64,000 nt of DNA, from assembly GCF_011759585.1 (NCBI RefSeq), contig NZ_JAAOYV010000003.1, positions 1 through 64,000 on the forward strand, in the 5' to 3' direction. The notes under the pieces were generated by a model. That model had not been told where the DNA came from and did no database searches. It was given only the letters and a program-made list of their open reading frames with translations. Source of the stretch: Frigoribacterium endophyticum. GTDB lineage: Bacteria > Actinomycetota > Actinomycetes > Actinomycetales > Microbacteriaceae. Position numbers and translations under genes: made by a program. The first letter of the stretch is position 1. Each line of letters begins with the position of its first letter. This document shows, piece after piece, positions 9,401 through 17,771 of this stretch.

Positions 9401-12382
9401 CGCGCCTCCCCACGACTCGGGGTCGAAGGTGTCGGGCGACTCGGCGAAGGTGCCGTCGGCGTTCCGGGCCTGGAAGAAGCCGACCGCGGGGTCGAACAGG
9501 TCCACGTAGTCGCGCGACCGGTCGAGCAGCCAGGCCGACTCCTCCCTCAGCTGCGCACGCCGCGCCTCCGGGGTGGCCGGGTCGTCGGCGAGCGCCGCCG
9601 CCATCCGGCCGAGCCCGAAGTCGTTGATGTTGCCCTCGAGGCCCCACGAGACGCTCTCGCCGGTGCTCGCCGGCGTGTAGCCGAGGAAGAGCGACTGGTC
9701 GAGGCCCTTCCGGCCGACGCCGCTCTCGGTGGGCTGCACCGACGCGTTCTTGAGCGCGGCGTCGTAGGCCTCGAGCGCGAGGTCGCCGCTGACGGCGCCC
9801 TTCAGGTAGGAGTCGGCGAACGCGACGTCCGAGCTGGTGCCGGTCATGAGGTCGGCGTAGCCGGGGCTCGACCAGCGCGCGATCCAGCCGGAGTCGCGGT
9901 ACTGCTGCACGAAGCCGTCCATGAGCTCGCTCGCGACCTCCGGGTAGAGCATCGAGTAGGCGGGCCAGACGGTGCGGTAGGTGTCCCAGAAGCCGTTGTT
10001 GACGTAGATCTTGCCGGCCTTCACCTGCGCGTTCGTCGTCGTGTCGGTCGCCGCGCCCTCCTTCGGGGCGACGGGGCTGGCGTAGCGGTAGTCGGGCGCC
10101 GAGGCCGTGCCGGTGTTCTCGAACTGCGAGTTCGGGTACATGTTGAGGCGGTAGAGGCTGCCGTAGAGGGTGGCCAGCTGGTCGTCGCGGGCCCCCTCGA
10201 CGGTGATGACGCCGAGGCGGTCGTTCCAGAGCTGCTCGGCGGCGCCGCGCACCTCGTCGAAGCTGCGGCCGGTCACCTCGAGGTCGAGGTTGCGCGTCGC
10301 CTGCGCGGCCGAGATGAACGACGTCGCGAGGCGCAGCTCGACGACGCCGGCGGGGCTGTCGCCGCTCGGCGCCGTGGCGTCGAAGGAGGCGTAGCGGGCG
10401 CCGTCGCGGTCGCCCGCCGCGGTGCCGACCGAGGTGGGCGTGCGGTCGAACGTGCCGGAGACGAACATGCGGCTGGCGCCGGTCGAGAGGCCGGAGCCGT
10501 TCTCGACCCAGCCGCTGACGCGGCCGTCGGCCGAGACCGTGAGGCCCGAGCTGCCGGCGACGCGGTCGACGATGACGCTGCCGGCCCGGGTGGTGCTGCC
10601 GGGGTCGGTGCCCGCGGTCTCGGGGAAGGCGAAGCGCAGCACGGCGCCGTGGTCGGTCGGCGTGACGGCGGCCTCGAGGCCGCTCGTGGTGGCGACGCTG
10701 TAGAGGTCCGGTCGCGCGACCTCGGCCCCGTGGTCGAACTGGAGGGCCCGGGTGGCGAGCGAGGCGTCGGGCGCCCCCGCGCCTCCCGCACCCGCGACGG
10801 TGGTCGAGGGGAGGATCGCGAGCTGGTTCCGGTCGCCCATCCACGGGCTCGGCTCGTGCGAGACGCCGAGGCCCTGCAGGCGGGGGAGGTTCTGCGCGTC
10901 GTTGCCGCGGGCGTAGTCGTACAGCCACGACTGGCTCGACGCGTTCGTCATCGGGGTCCAGAAGTTGAAGCCGTTCGGCACGGTGGCCGCCGGGACGTTG
11001 TTGCCCCGCGAGAAGCCGCCGGTCGCGTTGGTGCCGCGACGCGTGTCGACGTGCGCGACGAGGCTGCTGCCGTCGACGCGGGCGGGCGCCGGGTCGAGGT
11101 CGAGGTCGTCGACCCAGCCCTGGAAGCGCGTGTCGGCCGTGCCGCCGTCGTTGTCGTAGGTGAACAGCACGCGCTCGACGGTCTGGCCGGCCAGGTCGCC
11201 CAGGGGCACCTGCACCGAGTTCCACTGGTCGGCGTAGAGGATCTTCGCGGCGCCCTGGTCGGCGGCGGAGGTGCCGCCGCCCTGGCCGTCGACGACGCCG
11301 TCGGCCGCGCTGACGAGCGAGCCGTCGCTGAGCTGCAGGTCGACGGCGGCGTAGGTGGCCGGGTACTGCAGGTCGCCGCCGAGCTCGGGGAAGACCTTGT
11401 ACGAGAAGACGGTGTCGTCGCCGATGAGCAGGTCGAGGTCGTCGTAGAGCACGTTCGTGGCACGGGCGGGGCCGTCGGTCGCGTGCTCGCCGGCGTATCG
11501 CAGCGAGCGGGTGCCGCTGAAGCCGGCGCCCGGCTTCATGTTCGGGCCGCTGACCGGGCCGGTGCCGACGACGGTCACCATCGGGCCGGCCGGAGGCGCG
11601 GTGTCGGTCCCGTCGCCCAGGCTCCAGTCCGCGAGCTGGGTCAGCCCCGCGCCGGCGTTGGCCGTGATGTCGAGGCGGTACGCGTCGTACGCCCCGGGCG
11701 TGGTGACGGCGTACTCGTTCGTGGCGCCGCGGCTCGCGAAGGTGATGCCGCTGAGGGTCGTGATCGGCGTCCAGGTGGCTCCGCCGTCGGCCGAGCCCTG
11801 GAGGGTCACGTCGCGGGGGTCGCGGGTGGGGGCGTCGCCGCCGCTGGTGAGCGAGAACTCGGCCGCGGTCTGCGGCGAGTCGAGCAGGTAGGTGATCGAG
11901 GCGGTGCGCTCGAAGGCGAGCCACTTGCTCGCCGCGTTGCCGTCGGTGAGGTTGATCGCGACCTCGCCGGGGGCGTTCTCGGCGGTGGCGGTGACCTCGG
12001 TCACGTGGCCGAGCAGGCTGCCGGCGGGCAGGCCGGTCGAGCCGGAGACGTTCTCGCTCGGGGCGACCGCGGCCGACCCGGGGTCGACGTCGGTGAGGGG
12101 CGTGCTGGCGAGCGGCTGCGCGTCGGCGGCCTCGAAGCTCGTCCGCCAGTCGCTGCCCGCGACCGCGGCGGCGCGGGCGTCTCCGCCGCGGGCGTCACCG
12201 GAGCTGCCGGAGCCGCCCGGTGCGGCGGCCGCGGGCCCGGCGCCGGTGAGGGCGCCCGTGACGGCCAGGGCGATCGCGGTGGTGATCACCCCCGCCCGTC
12301 GTGCCTGCTGCTTCGCGGAACTCCGTCTCCAGCTCGCGCCCCTGCGCTGCTGCTCGTCCGTGCGGACACGACCTGACGCCAT
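6467..12382 (-). CDS. Cell-wall-anchored GH92 alpha-mannosidase, multidomain
   Basis: A 1971-residue exported enzyme. Order: long basic signal peptide (cleavage after AAAA, about residue 55), discoidin/F5-8-type beta-sandwich (about 105-260), GH92 domain (about 450-1200) with the signature [21 protein letters not shown] near residue 1110, a second F5/8-like module (about 1220-1350), Ig/PKD-like modules including [11 protein letters not shown], a collagen-like Gly-X-Y linker (about 1770-1813), another beta module, then LAYTG near residue 1925, a membrane helix and an RRRRR tail. GH92 enzymes are Ca2+-dependent inverting exo-alpha-mannosidases. LAXTG is the signal used by class E sortases, so it should be covalently attached to the wall. 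ATG 12382 has AGGAG 7 nt upstream. LacI-type palindromes lie about 93-116 nt upstream of the start. Confidence 0.93.
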   Translation of the reverse strand: MASGRVRTDEQQRRGASWRRSSAKQQARRAGVITTAIALAVTGALTGAGPAAAAPGGSGSSGDARGGDARAAAVAGSDWRTSFEAADAQPLASTPLTDVDPGSAAVAPSENVSGSTGLPAGSLLGHVTEVTATAENAPGEVAINLTDGNAASKWLAFERTASITYLLDSPQTAAEFSLTSGGDAPTRDPRDVTLQGSADGGATWTPITTLSGITFASRGATNEYAVTTPGAYDAYRLDITANAGAGLTQLADWSLGDGTDTAPPAGPMVTVVGTGPVSGPNMKPGAGFSGTRSLRYAGEHATDGPARATNVLYDDLDLLIGDDTVFSYKVFPELGGDLQYPATYAAVDLQLSDGSLVSAADGVVDGQGGGTSAADQGAAKILYADQWNSVQVPLGDLAGQTVERVLFTYDNDGGTADTRFQGWVDDLDLDPAPARVDGSSLVAHVDTRRGTNATGGFSRGNNVPAATVPNGFNFWTPMTNASSQSWLYDYARGNDAQNLPRLQGLGVSHEPSPWMGDRNQLAILPSTTVAGAGGAGAPDASLATRALQFDHGAEVARPDLYSVATTSGLEAAVTPTDHGAVLRFAFPETAGTDPGSTTRAGSVIVDRVAGSSGLTVSADGRVSGWVENGSGLSTGASRMFVSGTFDRTPTSVGTAAGDRDGARYASFDATAPSGDSPAGVVELRLATSFISAAQATRNLDLEVTGRSFDEVRGAAEQLWNDRLGVITVEGARDDQLATLYGSLYRLNMYPNSQFENTGTASAPDYRYASPVAPKEGAATDTTTNAQVKAGKIYVNNGFWDTYRTVWPAYSMLYPEVASELMDGFVQQYRDSGWIARWSSPGYADLMTGTSSDVAFADSYLKGAVSGDLALEAYDAALKNASVQPTESGVGRKGLDQSLFLGYTPASTGESVSWGLEGNINDFGLGRMAAALADDPATPEARRAQLREESAWLLDRSRDYVDLFDPAVGFFQARNADGTFAESPDTFDPESWGGAYTETNGWNFAFHAPFDVAGLAALYGGSDGLDAKLAEFYSTPEDADKPGGYGGVIHEMLEARDVRIGQLGMSNQVSHHIPYVSAANGDPATTQRVVREITQRLFVGSDIGQGYPGDEDNGEMSSWYLFSALGFYPLAMGTDSYTIGSPLFDEATIHLGSGHEFTVRAEGNSNEAVYVQSARLNGAAIDTVSLSQDDVAAGGVLDLTMGTRPSTWAAHAPEPVEVPVPLVDATTAGQGVLSSSDGTVVDRLADDSARTAVAFDAPDAAVTWRSASGPVTVSRYTLTNGPDGSAAPTGWALEGSTDGTTWLPLDERTAQTFPSALQTRPFTVTDPRPFTWYRLTATGTTDGRAMTLSELELMADTTAPAGEFTLTGKPGLTSEAGAEFSGSVATVTRASGGAGGGGDAPEGLTATVDWLDGEGPQGAALTPTALGGWDVTAPAHVFDAPGTYTAIVTATDGTESASTTADVVVTRTAPSLVGAFDSVCLGEPGQAANCDYLQNGLKRQSLAEKGFVQGTTVAVPGTALTFDLPAIPAGEPDNATGAGQVLPLELGDDVTQLSVIGTANERAQQTVGTLTFDDGSTQPFPIEFGDWTAGVTAPAFGNVVVATSDGRTNGANGSDGAVAGVYATAPVTLPTGKTAVSLTLPVQTGDPRAAGRIHVFALATDGTRLAPPADLVVTGTAAGLTGTAGVEVAGELATVTGGVGDAADGAVTATVNWGDGTAVTAGTVAGGVVSGAHTYALPGTYTVTVTVDDGRSSASATTTVTVAAAPVEPEEPGDPGNPGNPGDPGNPGNPGNPGDPGNPGNPGNPGDPGNPGGPGAWTPSLRVLADSATRGTVVPVEGAGFAPGETVSLTLFSDPIALGTLTAGADGLVTGSFTVPAGAATGAHEVEALGGTSQAAVRVAFSVVDTAPSATGVAPLRPGSYDGSLAYTGGRPGSPVDGGLVAGVLLAAGALALAIEAARRRRRHLLAVGDDA
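6944..7072 (-). repeat. Tandem repeat encoding a collagen-like linker
   Basis: A degenerate 9-nt tandem repeat inside the GH92 gene encodes about 14 Gly-X-Pro triplets of the types GDP, GNP and GGP. Such linkers space a catalytic head from the wall anchor. Repeat number may vary between strains. Confidence 0.9.
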
Positions 12383-12474
12383 CGTCACTCTCCTGCTGTC
12401 GACCCGTGATCGGGGGTGCGGCGGCCCGGGGGCCTGCCGCCGGCCGCTGGTACGGCCGAGCACGACGACGACGC

Positions 12475-12498
12475 CTGTCATCGATGACAGCGTTGTCA
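12475..12498. promoter_or_regulatory. Overlapping palindromic operators upstream of GH92
   Basis: CTGTCATCGATGACAG (12475-12490) is a perfect palindrome. It overlaps TGACAGCGTTGTCA (12485-12498), one mismatch from the classic LacI-family operator TGACAACGTTGTCA. Both lie upstream of the GH92 start at 12382. A LacI-family repressor, perhaps the one at 5190, is the likely ligand. Confidence 0.75.
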
Positions 12499-12681
12499 TG
12501 CACGTGTTCTTTCTACCCCCGCCCGGGGGTGGTGGTCAAGGTCGGCGGCGCGTGCCGCGGCCCGGCGGCGGCCACCTGCCTCACCGAGGTGCCGCGTTCT
12601 GGGCCCACGCCACCGCCGAGGCCCCAGATCGCGTCGTCCCGCCGCGGCAGCGGGCTCGCGCGGCCCGCGTCGCCCCGCGAG

Positions 12682-12743
12682 GCACCACGTCCTCGCACCG
12701 GAACCACGCCGCGGCGTGGTTCGCAGGCGAGTACGTGGTTCGT
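12682..12743. repeat. Dispersed nested palindrome, copy 3 (CCAC subfamily)
   Basis: In the divergent GH92/YdeI gap. Outer arms ACCACGTCCTCGC and GCGAGTACGTGGT; inner arms GAACCACGCC and GGCGTGGTTC around CCGCGG. Its right end lies 17 nt before the -10 box of the next gene. The rest of this 389-nt gap (12383-12771) holds the operators above and nothing else recognised. Confidence 0.88.
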
Positions 12744-12759
12744 CCCGCGCCGCACCCGC

Positions 12760-12765
12760 TACCGT
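12760..12765 (+). promoter_or_regulatory. -10 box TACCGT, leaderless start
   Basis: TACCGT ends 6 nt before the ATG at 12772. Confidence 0.4.
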
Positions 12766-12771
12766 CGCCCC

Positions 12772-13344
12772 ATGGTCAGCGTCGCCGACAAGCCCGCCCT
12801 GCACCTCACCGAGCCGCAGTGGGTGCACTACCTCGAGACGGTCGCCCACCCCGACGGCGTCCGGCTCCTGCTGCGCAAGAAGTCGTCCGCCCGGGTCGGC
12901 ATGACCTGGTCGGAGGCCCTCGACGTCGCGCTCTGCCACGGCTGGATCGACGGCCAGTCGCAGCGCGTCGACGACGACTTCCTGCTGACGGCCTTCCAGC
13001 CGCGGCGCCGTGCGAGCCCGTGGTCGCAGGTCAACCGCGACCACGTCGCGCGCCTCGTCGCGGAGGGCCGGATGCTCCCCGCGGGCCAGGCCGAGGTCGA
13101 CCGCGCGGTGGCCGACGGCCGGTGGGAGGCGGCCTACCGTCAGAAGGACGCGGTCGCCCCGCCCGACCTCCAGGCCGCCCTCGACGCCGACCCCGCGGCC
13201 GCCGCGCACTGGGCGACGCTCACGAAGACCGTGCGGTTCCGCACGTACTTCCGCCTCGCGGCCCTCAAGCGCCCCGAGACCCGTGCCGCGCGCGTCGCCG
13301 ACGTGGTCGCCGCCGCCGCCCGCGGCGAGCAGCACTACCGCTGA
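12772..13344 (+). CDS. YdeI/OmdA-like protein
   Basis: A 190-residue protein of the YdeI/OmpD-associated group (also called bacteriocin-protection YdeI/OmpD-like). Recognisable parts are the central LCHGWIDGQSQRVDDDFLLTAFQPRRRASPWSQ, which matches the family's WIDG...PR+..S.WS core, and a C-terminal helical region with RTYFRLAALKRPETRAARV. The molecular role of the family is unclear; members are linked to stress and peptide resistance. ATG 12772 follows from the -10 spacing and matches the family N-terminus. The gene is bracketed by two copies of the dispersed palindrome (12682 and 13446). Confidence 0.82.
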   Translation: MVSVADKPALHLTEPQWVHYLETVAHPDGVRLLLRKKSSARVGMTWSEALDVALCHGWIDGQSQRVDDDFLLTAFQPRRRASPWSQVNRDHVARLVAEGRMLPAGQAEVDRAVADGRWEAAYRQKDAVAPPDLQAALDADPAAAAHWATLTKTVRFRTYFRLAALKRPETRAARVADVVAAAARGEQHYR

Positions 13345-13346
13345 CG

Positions 13347-13440
13347 CGGGCGCCCGGCGCCCCGCCGCGCACCCGGCGCCCCACGCCCGGCGCCCGGCGC
13401 CCCGCGCCCCGCGCCCCGCGCCCCCGCGCCCGCCCCGCAC
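13347..13440 (+). repeat. Low-complexity G/C-only tract
   Basis: About 94 nt after the YdeI-like stop made almost only of G and C. Its right half (from about 13398) is a tandem array of the heptamer GCGCCCC and relatives. No gene is seen; slippage or strong secondary structure is likely. Confidence 0.8.
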
Positions 13441-13445
13441 CGACG

Positions 13446-13510
13446 ACGAACCCCGTCCTCGCACCGGAACCCCGCCGCGGCGGGGTTCGAGTGCGAGAAC
13501 GGGGTTCGGG
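13446..13510. repeat. Dispersed nested palindrome, copy 4 (CCCC subfamily)
   Basis: Between the convergent YdeI-like and mmsB genes. Outer arms CGAACCCCGTCCTCGCAC and GTGCGAGAACGGGGTTCG; inner arms GAACCCCGCC and GGCGGGGTTC around CCGCGG. It is the best preserved member of its subfamily. Confidence 0.9.
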
Positions 13511-13559
13511 AGCTCGACGCAGGCGGCCGGGCCGGCCCCGGGGGGCCGACCCGCGCCTC

Positions 13560-14768
13560 CTACCGGCGGCGCCGCTTGCTGTACACGTCGAACGCGACGG
13601 CCAGCAGCAGCACGAGCCCCTTGATGACCTGCTGCCAGGCGGCGTCGACCGAGAGGATCGACAGCCCCTGGTTCAGCACACCCATCACGAGCCCGCCGAT
13701 GACGGCCCCGACGACGGTGCCGATGCCGCCCTGCACGGCCGCGCCGCCGATGAACACCGCGGCGATCGCGTCGAGCTCGAAGCTCTGGCCGGCCGACGCG
13801 ACGGCGCTGCCGGCGCGGGCGGTGCTGACGACGCCGGCGAGGCCGGCGAGCAGGCCCATGTTGACGAAGATGCCGAAGGTGACCCACTTCGTCTTGACGC
13901 CCGACATCATCGCGGCGAACAGGTTGCCGCCCATGGCGTAGACGTGACGACCGAACACGGTCCGCGTCAGCAGGAACGAGTACAGCAGCACCAGCGTCGC
14001 CAGGATGATGAGGATGATCGGCGTCCCGCGGTTGTACGCCAGCAGGTAGCAGAGGTACATGATCGCGGCGACGGCGATGGCGATCTTCAGCACGAACGAC
14101 ACGGCGCGCTCGCGGGGCAGCTCGAGGCGGCGGAGGTTCGCGCGGGCCCGCAGCTGCTGGGCGATCAGGCCCGCCGAGGCGAGCAGCCCGATGCCGAGCG
14201 TGAACAGGTCGGGCTGGCCCGTGGTCGGCAGGGTGCCCGAGCCGATCGAGTTGAAGGCGCGGGGCAGGCCGCTGATCGTGCCGCCGGTGAGCAGCACGAG
14301 GGCGACGCCGCGGAAGACGAGCATGCCGGCGAGCGTGACGATGAACGCCGGGATCCCGACGAACGCGACCCAGAAGCCCTGCCACGCGCCGATCAGCGCG
14401 CCGACGAGCAGCGAGAGCGCGACGGCGGCGCCCCAGGGCAGGCCCCAGTCGTTCATGGCGAGCGCGGCGACGGCGCCGACGGTCGCGACGACCGAGCCGA
14501 CCGAGAGGTCGATGTGCCCGGCGATGATGACGATCACCATGCCGATCGCGAGGATCAGCACGTAGGCGTTCTGCTGGATGAGGTTGCTGACGTTGCCCGG
14601 GTAGAGCAGCCGGCCCTCGGTCAGCACCTGGAAGAGCAGCACGATCACCAGCAGCGCGGCGAGGATGCCGTACTGGCGCATGTCGATCCGGAGGCGGCGC
14701 TTGGCGCCCGGCACCGGCGCGGGTGCCGGCGGCGGAGCGGAGGGGCGAGGAGGTGCGGTGGTGGTCAC
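13560..14768 (-). CDS. mmsB: Multiple-monosaccharide ABC transporter permease
   Basis: A 402-residue polytopic membrane permease of the ribose/xylose (BPD_transp_2, RbsC/XylH) type, with about ten hydrophobic segments. The cytoplasmic-loop region [13 protein letters not shown] and the later [21 protein letters not shown] are family signatures. It should form the membrane channel with MmsA and receive sugar from the ChvE-type binding protein. The GTG start at 14768 overlaps the mmsA stop (GTGA), so translation is coupled. Its TAG stop is directly followed by the GGAGGCGCGGGTC motif (minus strand), with the last G of TAG shared. Confidence 0.88.
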   Translation of the reverse strand: MTTTAPPRPSAPPPAPAPVPGAKRRLRIDMRQYGILAALLVIVLLFQVLTEGRLLYPGNVSNLIQQNAYVLILAIGMVIVIIAGHIDLSVGSVVATVGAVAALAMNDWGLPWGAAVALSLLVGALIGAWQGFWVAFVGIPAFIVTLAGMLVFRGVALVLLTGGTISGLPRAFNSIGSGTLPTTGQPDLFTLGIGLLASAGLIAQQLRARANLRRLELPRERAVSFVLKIAIAVAAIMYLCYLLAYNRGTPIILIILATLVLLYSFLLTRTVFGRHVYAMGGNLFAAMMSGVKTKWVTFGIFVNMGLLAGLAGVVSTARAGSAVASAGQSFELDAIAAVFIGGAAVQGGIGTVVGAVIGGLVMGVLNQGLSILSVDAAWQQVIKGLVLLLAVAFDVYSKRRRR

Positions 14769-16312
14769 GAGGCTTCTGCTCCTAGGGTCCTGGTCGCGGT
14801 CATGTGGCGCATCAGCTCTTCCTGGCTGGCGTCGGCGCGCGAGAGCTCGGCCGTGAGGCGGCCCTCGGCGATGGTGTAGATCCGGTCGGAGAGGCCGATC
14901 AGCTCGGGCAGCTCGCTCGAGATGACGATGACGGCCTTCCCCTGGGCCGCCATCTCGGCGATGATCCCGTAGATCTCGTACTTCGCCCCGACGTCGATGC
15001 CCCGGGTGGGCTCGTCGAGGATGAGCACGTCGGGGCCCGAGTAGATCCACTTGCTCAGGACGACCTTCTGCTGGTTGCCGCCCGACAGGTTGCCGACGAT
15101 CGCCGAGACCGTGGGGGTCTTGATGTTCATCTGCTTCCGGTAGTCGTCGGCCACGGCGTACTCGCGGTTGCGGTCGATGACGCCGAGCTTCGCGAGCTTG
15201 CCGAGGGCGGCGGCCGAGACGTTCACCGTGATGCTGCCGATGAGGTTCAGGCCGTAGCGCTTGCGGTCCTCCGTGACGTAGGCGATGCCGTTCTTGATCG
15301 CCTCGCCGACGGTGCGGGTCTGGATCTCCTTGCCGTCCTTGTAGACGCGGCCCGAGATGTCGGCGCCGTACGAGCGGCCGAAGAGGCTCATCGCCAGCTC
15401 GGTGCGCCCGGCGCCCATCAGGCCGGCGAAGCCGACGACCTCGCCCGCCCGCACGTGGAACGACGCGTGGTCGACGACGAGCCGCTCGGAGTCGACCGGG
15501 TGGTGCACGGTCCAGTCCTCGACGCGCAGCTTCTCGGCGCCGATGTCGGGCACCCGCGGCGGGAACTGGCTGTCGAGCGGGCGCCCGACCATCGCGCGGA
15601 TGATGCGGGTCTCGATCTCGGGGGTGTCGGCGACGGGGAACGACTCGATCGTCTTGCCGTCGCGGATGACCGTGACCGTGTCGGCGATCGCCCGGATCTC
15701 GCCGAGCTTGTGGCTGATGATGATCGACGTGATGCCCTGCTCGCGCAGCTGGTCGATCAGGCCGAGCAGGTGGGCCGAGTCGTCGTCGTTGAGGGCCGCG
15801 GTCGGTTCGTCGAGGATGAGGAGCGTGACCTCCTTCGAGAGCGCCTTCGCGATCTCGACGAGCTGCTGCTTGCCGACGCCGAGCTCGAGCACCTTGGTGA
15901 CCGGGCTCTCGGCGAGGCCGACCCGGGCGAGCAGCTTCGAGGCCTCGAGGTTGGTGCGGTTCCAGTCGATGACGCCGGCGCGCTGCACCTCGTTGCCGAG
16001 GAAGATGTTCTCGGCGATGGAGAGGAACGGGCTGAGCGCGAGCTCCTGGTGGATGATCACCACGCCGTCGCGCTCGGAGTCGTTGATGGACGAGTAGCGG
16101 ACGGGGCTGCCGTCGATCTCGATCGTGCCGTCGAAGCTGCCGTGCGGGTAGACGCCCGAGAGCACCTTCATCAGGGTCGACTTGCCGGCCCCGTTCTCGC
16201 CGCAGATCGCGTGCACCTCGCCGCGCTGCACGCTCACCGAGACGCCGTCGAGGGCGCGGACGGCGCCGAACTCCTTGACGATGTCGGTCATCTGCAGGAT
16301 GACGTCGTTCAT
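14765..16312 (-). CDS. mmsA: Multiple-monosaccharide ABC transporter ATPase
   Basis: A 515-residue protein with two ABC domains, as in RbsA/XylG/MmsA. N-domain: Walker [10 protein letters not shown] (about 38-46), signature [15 protein letters not shown] and Walker [13 protein letters not shown]-domain: a degenerate Walker A (GLMGAGRTE), then [14 protein letters not shown] and [14 protein letters not shown]. The N-domain wording ([21 protein letters not shown] and the GVGKQQ variant) is that of the MmsA subgroup. It drives monosaccharide import by ATP hydrolysis at the inner membrane face. The ATG at 16312 has GAGAAG nearby. Second gene of chvE-mmsA-mmsB. Confidence 0.93.
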   Translation of the reverse strand: MNDVILQMTDIVKEFGAVRALDGVSVSVQRGEVHAICGENGAGKSTLMKVLSGVYPHGSFDGTIEIDGSPVRYSSINDSERDGVVIIHQELALSPFLSIAENIFLGNEVQRAGVIDWNRTNLEASKLLARVGLAESPVTKVLELGVGKQQLVEIAKALSKEVTLLILDEPTAALNDDDSAHLLGLIDQLREQGITSIIISHKLGEIRAIADTVTVIRDGKTIESFPVADTPEIETRIIRAMVGRPLDSQFPPRVPDIGAEKLRVEDWTVHHPVDSERLVVDHASFHVRAGEVVGFAGLMGAGRTELAMSLFGRSYGADISGRVYKDGKEIQTRTVGEAIKNGIAYVTEDRKRYGLNLIGSITVNVSAAALGKLAKLGVIDRNREYAVADDYRKQMNIKTPTVSAIVGNLSGGNQQKVVLSKWIYSGPDVLILDEPTRGIDVGAKYEIYGIIAEMAAQGKAVIVISSELPELIGLSDRIYTIAEGRLTAELSRADASQEELMRHMTATRTLGAEAS

Positions 16313-16335
16313 GTCTTCTCGCTTCGGGTCGAGGG

Positions 16336-16369
16336 AGCCGGCGGCGGCCCCGAGGGGCCGCCGCCGGCT
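16336..16369 (-). terminator. Perfect 16-bp hairpin between chvE and mmsA
   Basis: Arms AGCCGGCGGCGGCCCC and GGGGCCGCCGCCGGCT with a GA loop sit 14 nt downstream of chvE. Stem-loops here usually cap or attenuate the transcript so that the binding protein is made in excess over the membrane parts. Confidence 0.8.
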
Positions 16370-16382
16370 GCCGGGGGTGGGG

Positions 16383-17513
16383 TCAGAGACCGACGTCGGA
16401 GGCGTCGACGAAGCCCGAGTCGACGAGCGTGCCCTGCACGTCGTCCTTGGTGACGACCACCGGGTCGAGCAGGTACGCCGGGACGACCTTCTCGCCGTTG
16501 TCGTACGTGTCGGTGTCGTTCGTCTCGACCTCGTCGCCCGCGACGATGGCCGCCACCATCGCCTGCACCTGGGTGCCGAGCTCGCGGGTGTCCTTCCAGA
16601 CCGTCATCGACTGCTGGTCGGCGAGGATCGCCTTCACGTTCGCGACGTCGGCGTCCTGGCCGGTGATGATCGGCCAGTCCGAGCCCGGCTGGTAGCCGGC
16701 GGCGTCGAGGGAGGCCTCGATGCCGAGCGCGAGGCTGTCGTTCGGCGACAGGACCACGTCGACCTTCTCGCCGCCCGTGTAGAACGACTGCAGCCGGTTG
16801 TCCATCTCGGCCTGGGCGTCGTCCGAGCCCCAGCCGAGGATGCCGATGGCCTTCCAGCCGTCGTCGTCGGCGGGCGCCTTGCCGCTCGGCACGACGAGCA
16901 CGCCGCTCTCGACGTAGGGCTGCAGGACGTCCCACGCGCCGGCGAAGAAGAAGCCGGCGTTGTTGTCGTCGGGGCTGCCGGCGAACGGCTCCATCGTGAA
17001 GGGGCCCTTCTCGCCGTCGGCGAGGCCGAGCTGCTCCTCGATGTACTGGCCCTGCAGCTGGCCGACCTTGTAGTTGTCGAAGGTGGCGTAGTAGTCGACG
17101 GCCTCGGTGCCGTTGATCAGGCGGTCGTAGGCGATGACGGTGGCGTCCTGCGACTTCGCGTCCTCGAGCGCCGGGCCGAGGGTCTGCCCGTCGATGGCGG
17201 CGACGACGAGGATCTTCGCGCCCCCGGCGACCTGGTTCTGGATCTGGCTGATCTGCTGGTCGGTCTTGTTGTCGGCGTACTGCAGGTCGACGGTGCAGCC
17301 GTCGCCCTCGAGCTTCTCCTTGAGGCCCTCGCCGTCGTTGATCCAGCGCTCGAGGCTGCGGGTGGGCATGCTGATGCCGACGTTGCACTCGGTGCCGGAG
17401 GCGTCGTCGCCCCCGCCGCCGCCGCCGGAGGAGCCGGCGGGTGCGCAGGCCGCGAGGCCGGCCACGAGGCCGACCGTGAGGGCCGCGACGGAGAGCTTCC
17501 TTGCTGTGGTCAT
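16383..17513 (-). CDS. chvE: Multiple-monosaccharide ABC transporter binding lipoprotein
   Basis: A 376-residue sugar-binding lipoprotein. The lipobox LAAC puts the lipidated Cys at residue 23, followed by a Gly/Ser linker and a type I periplasmic-binding fold beginning [17 protein letters not shown]. The segments [22 protein letters not shown] and [16 protein letters not shown] are hallmarks of the ChvE/XylF group, which bind aldopyranoses such as xylose, glucose, galactose and arabinose. The specific sugar cannot be read. ATG 17513 has an AAAGGA site upstream. First gene of the operon, with a palindromic operator about 150 nt upstream. Confidence 0.92.
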   Translation of the reverse strand: MTTARKLSVAALTVGLVAGLAACAPAGSSGGGGGGDDASGTECNVGISMPTRSLERWINDGEGLKEKLEGDGCTVDLQYADNKTDQQISQIQNQVAGGAKILVVAAIDGQTLGPALEDAKSQDATVIAYDRLINGTEAVDYYATFDNYKVGQLQGQYIEEQLGLADGEKGPFTMEPFAGSPDDNNAGFFFAGAWDVLQPYVESGVLVVPSGKAPADDDGWKAIGILGWGSDDAQAEMDNRLQSFYTGGEKVDVVLSPNDSLALGIEASLDAAGYQPGSDWPIITGQDADVANVKAILADQQSMTVWKDTRELGTQVQAMVAAIVAGDEVETNDTDTYDNGEKVVPAYLLDPVVVTKDDVQGTLVDSGFVDASDVGL

Positions 17514-17662
17514 GGTGCGGATCCTTTCGGTGGGATCTGCCCGGGCGACGCCGCTCCGGTCGCCTCGTCGAGGGCGTGCCGGGCGGTGGTTCGTCGTCGA
17601 ACCGGACCAGATCGAGCGGGTACTTCGCTGTAGTGCTCGAACCGACGTGGGTGGCGTCGGGG

Positions 17663-17687
17663 TATTTGTTGGCTCTCGGAACATATA
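17663..17687. promoter_or_regulatory. AT-rich palindrome in chvE / GH43 divergent region
   Basis: TATTTGTT, nine bases, then AACATATA form an inverted repeat (7 of 8 positions) that stands out in G/C-rich DNA. Its form TTTGTT-N-AACA is typical of ROK- or GntR-type sugar operators. It overlaps a possible minus-strand -10 region (TATATG) for chvE. A second palindrome, GGTTCGTCGTCGAACC, lies at 17588-17603. Confidence 0.6.
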
Positions 17688-17771
17688 CGCGCCCTGATCG
17701 TCGGCGCAAGGGCCTCGGAGACCGTTACCGGATCGAGATGAGCCGGGCTCACCGCGGCTATGCTCGCCGTC

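Noticed and set aside
5888-12376. Very long open frame on the plus strand opposite GH92
   Set aside because: It is the antisense shadow of a real gene in G/C-rich DNA: Arg/Gly/Ala-rich with no domain, while the minus strand shows signal peptide, GH92 and anchor in order.
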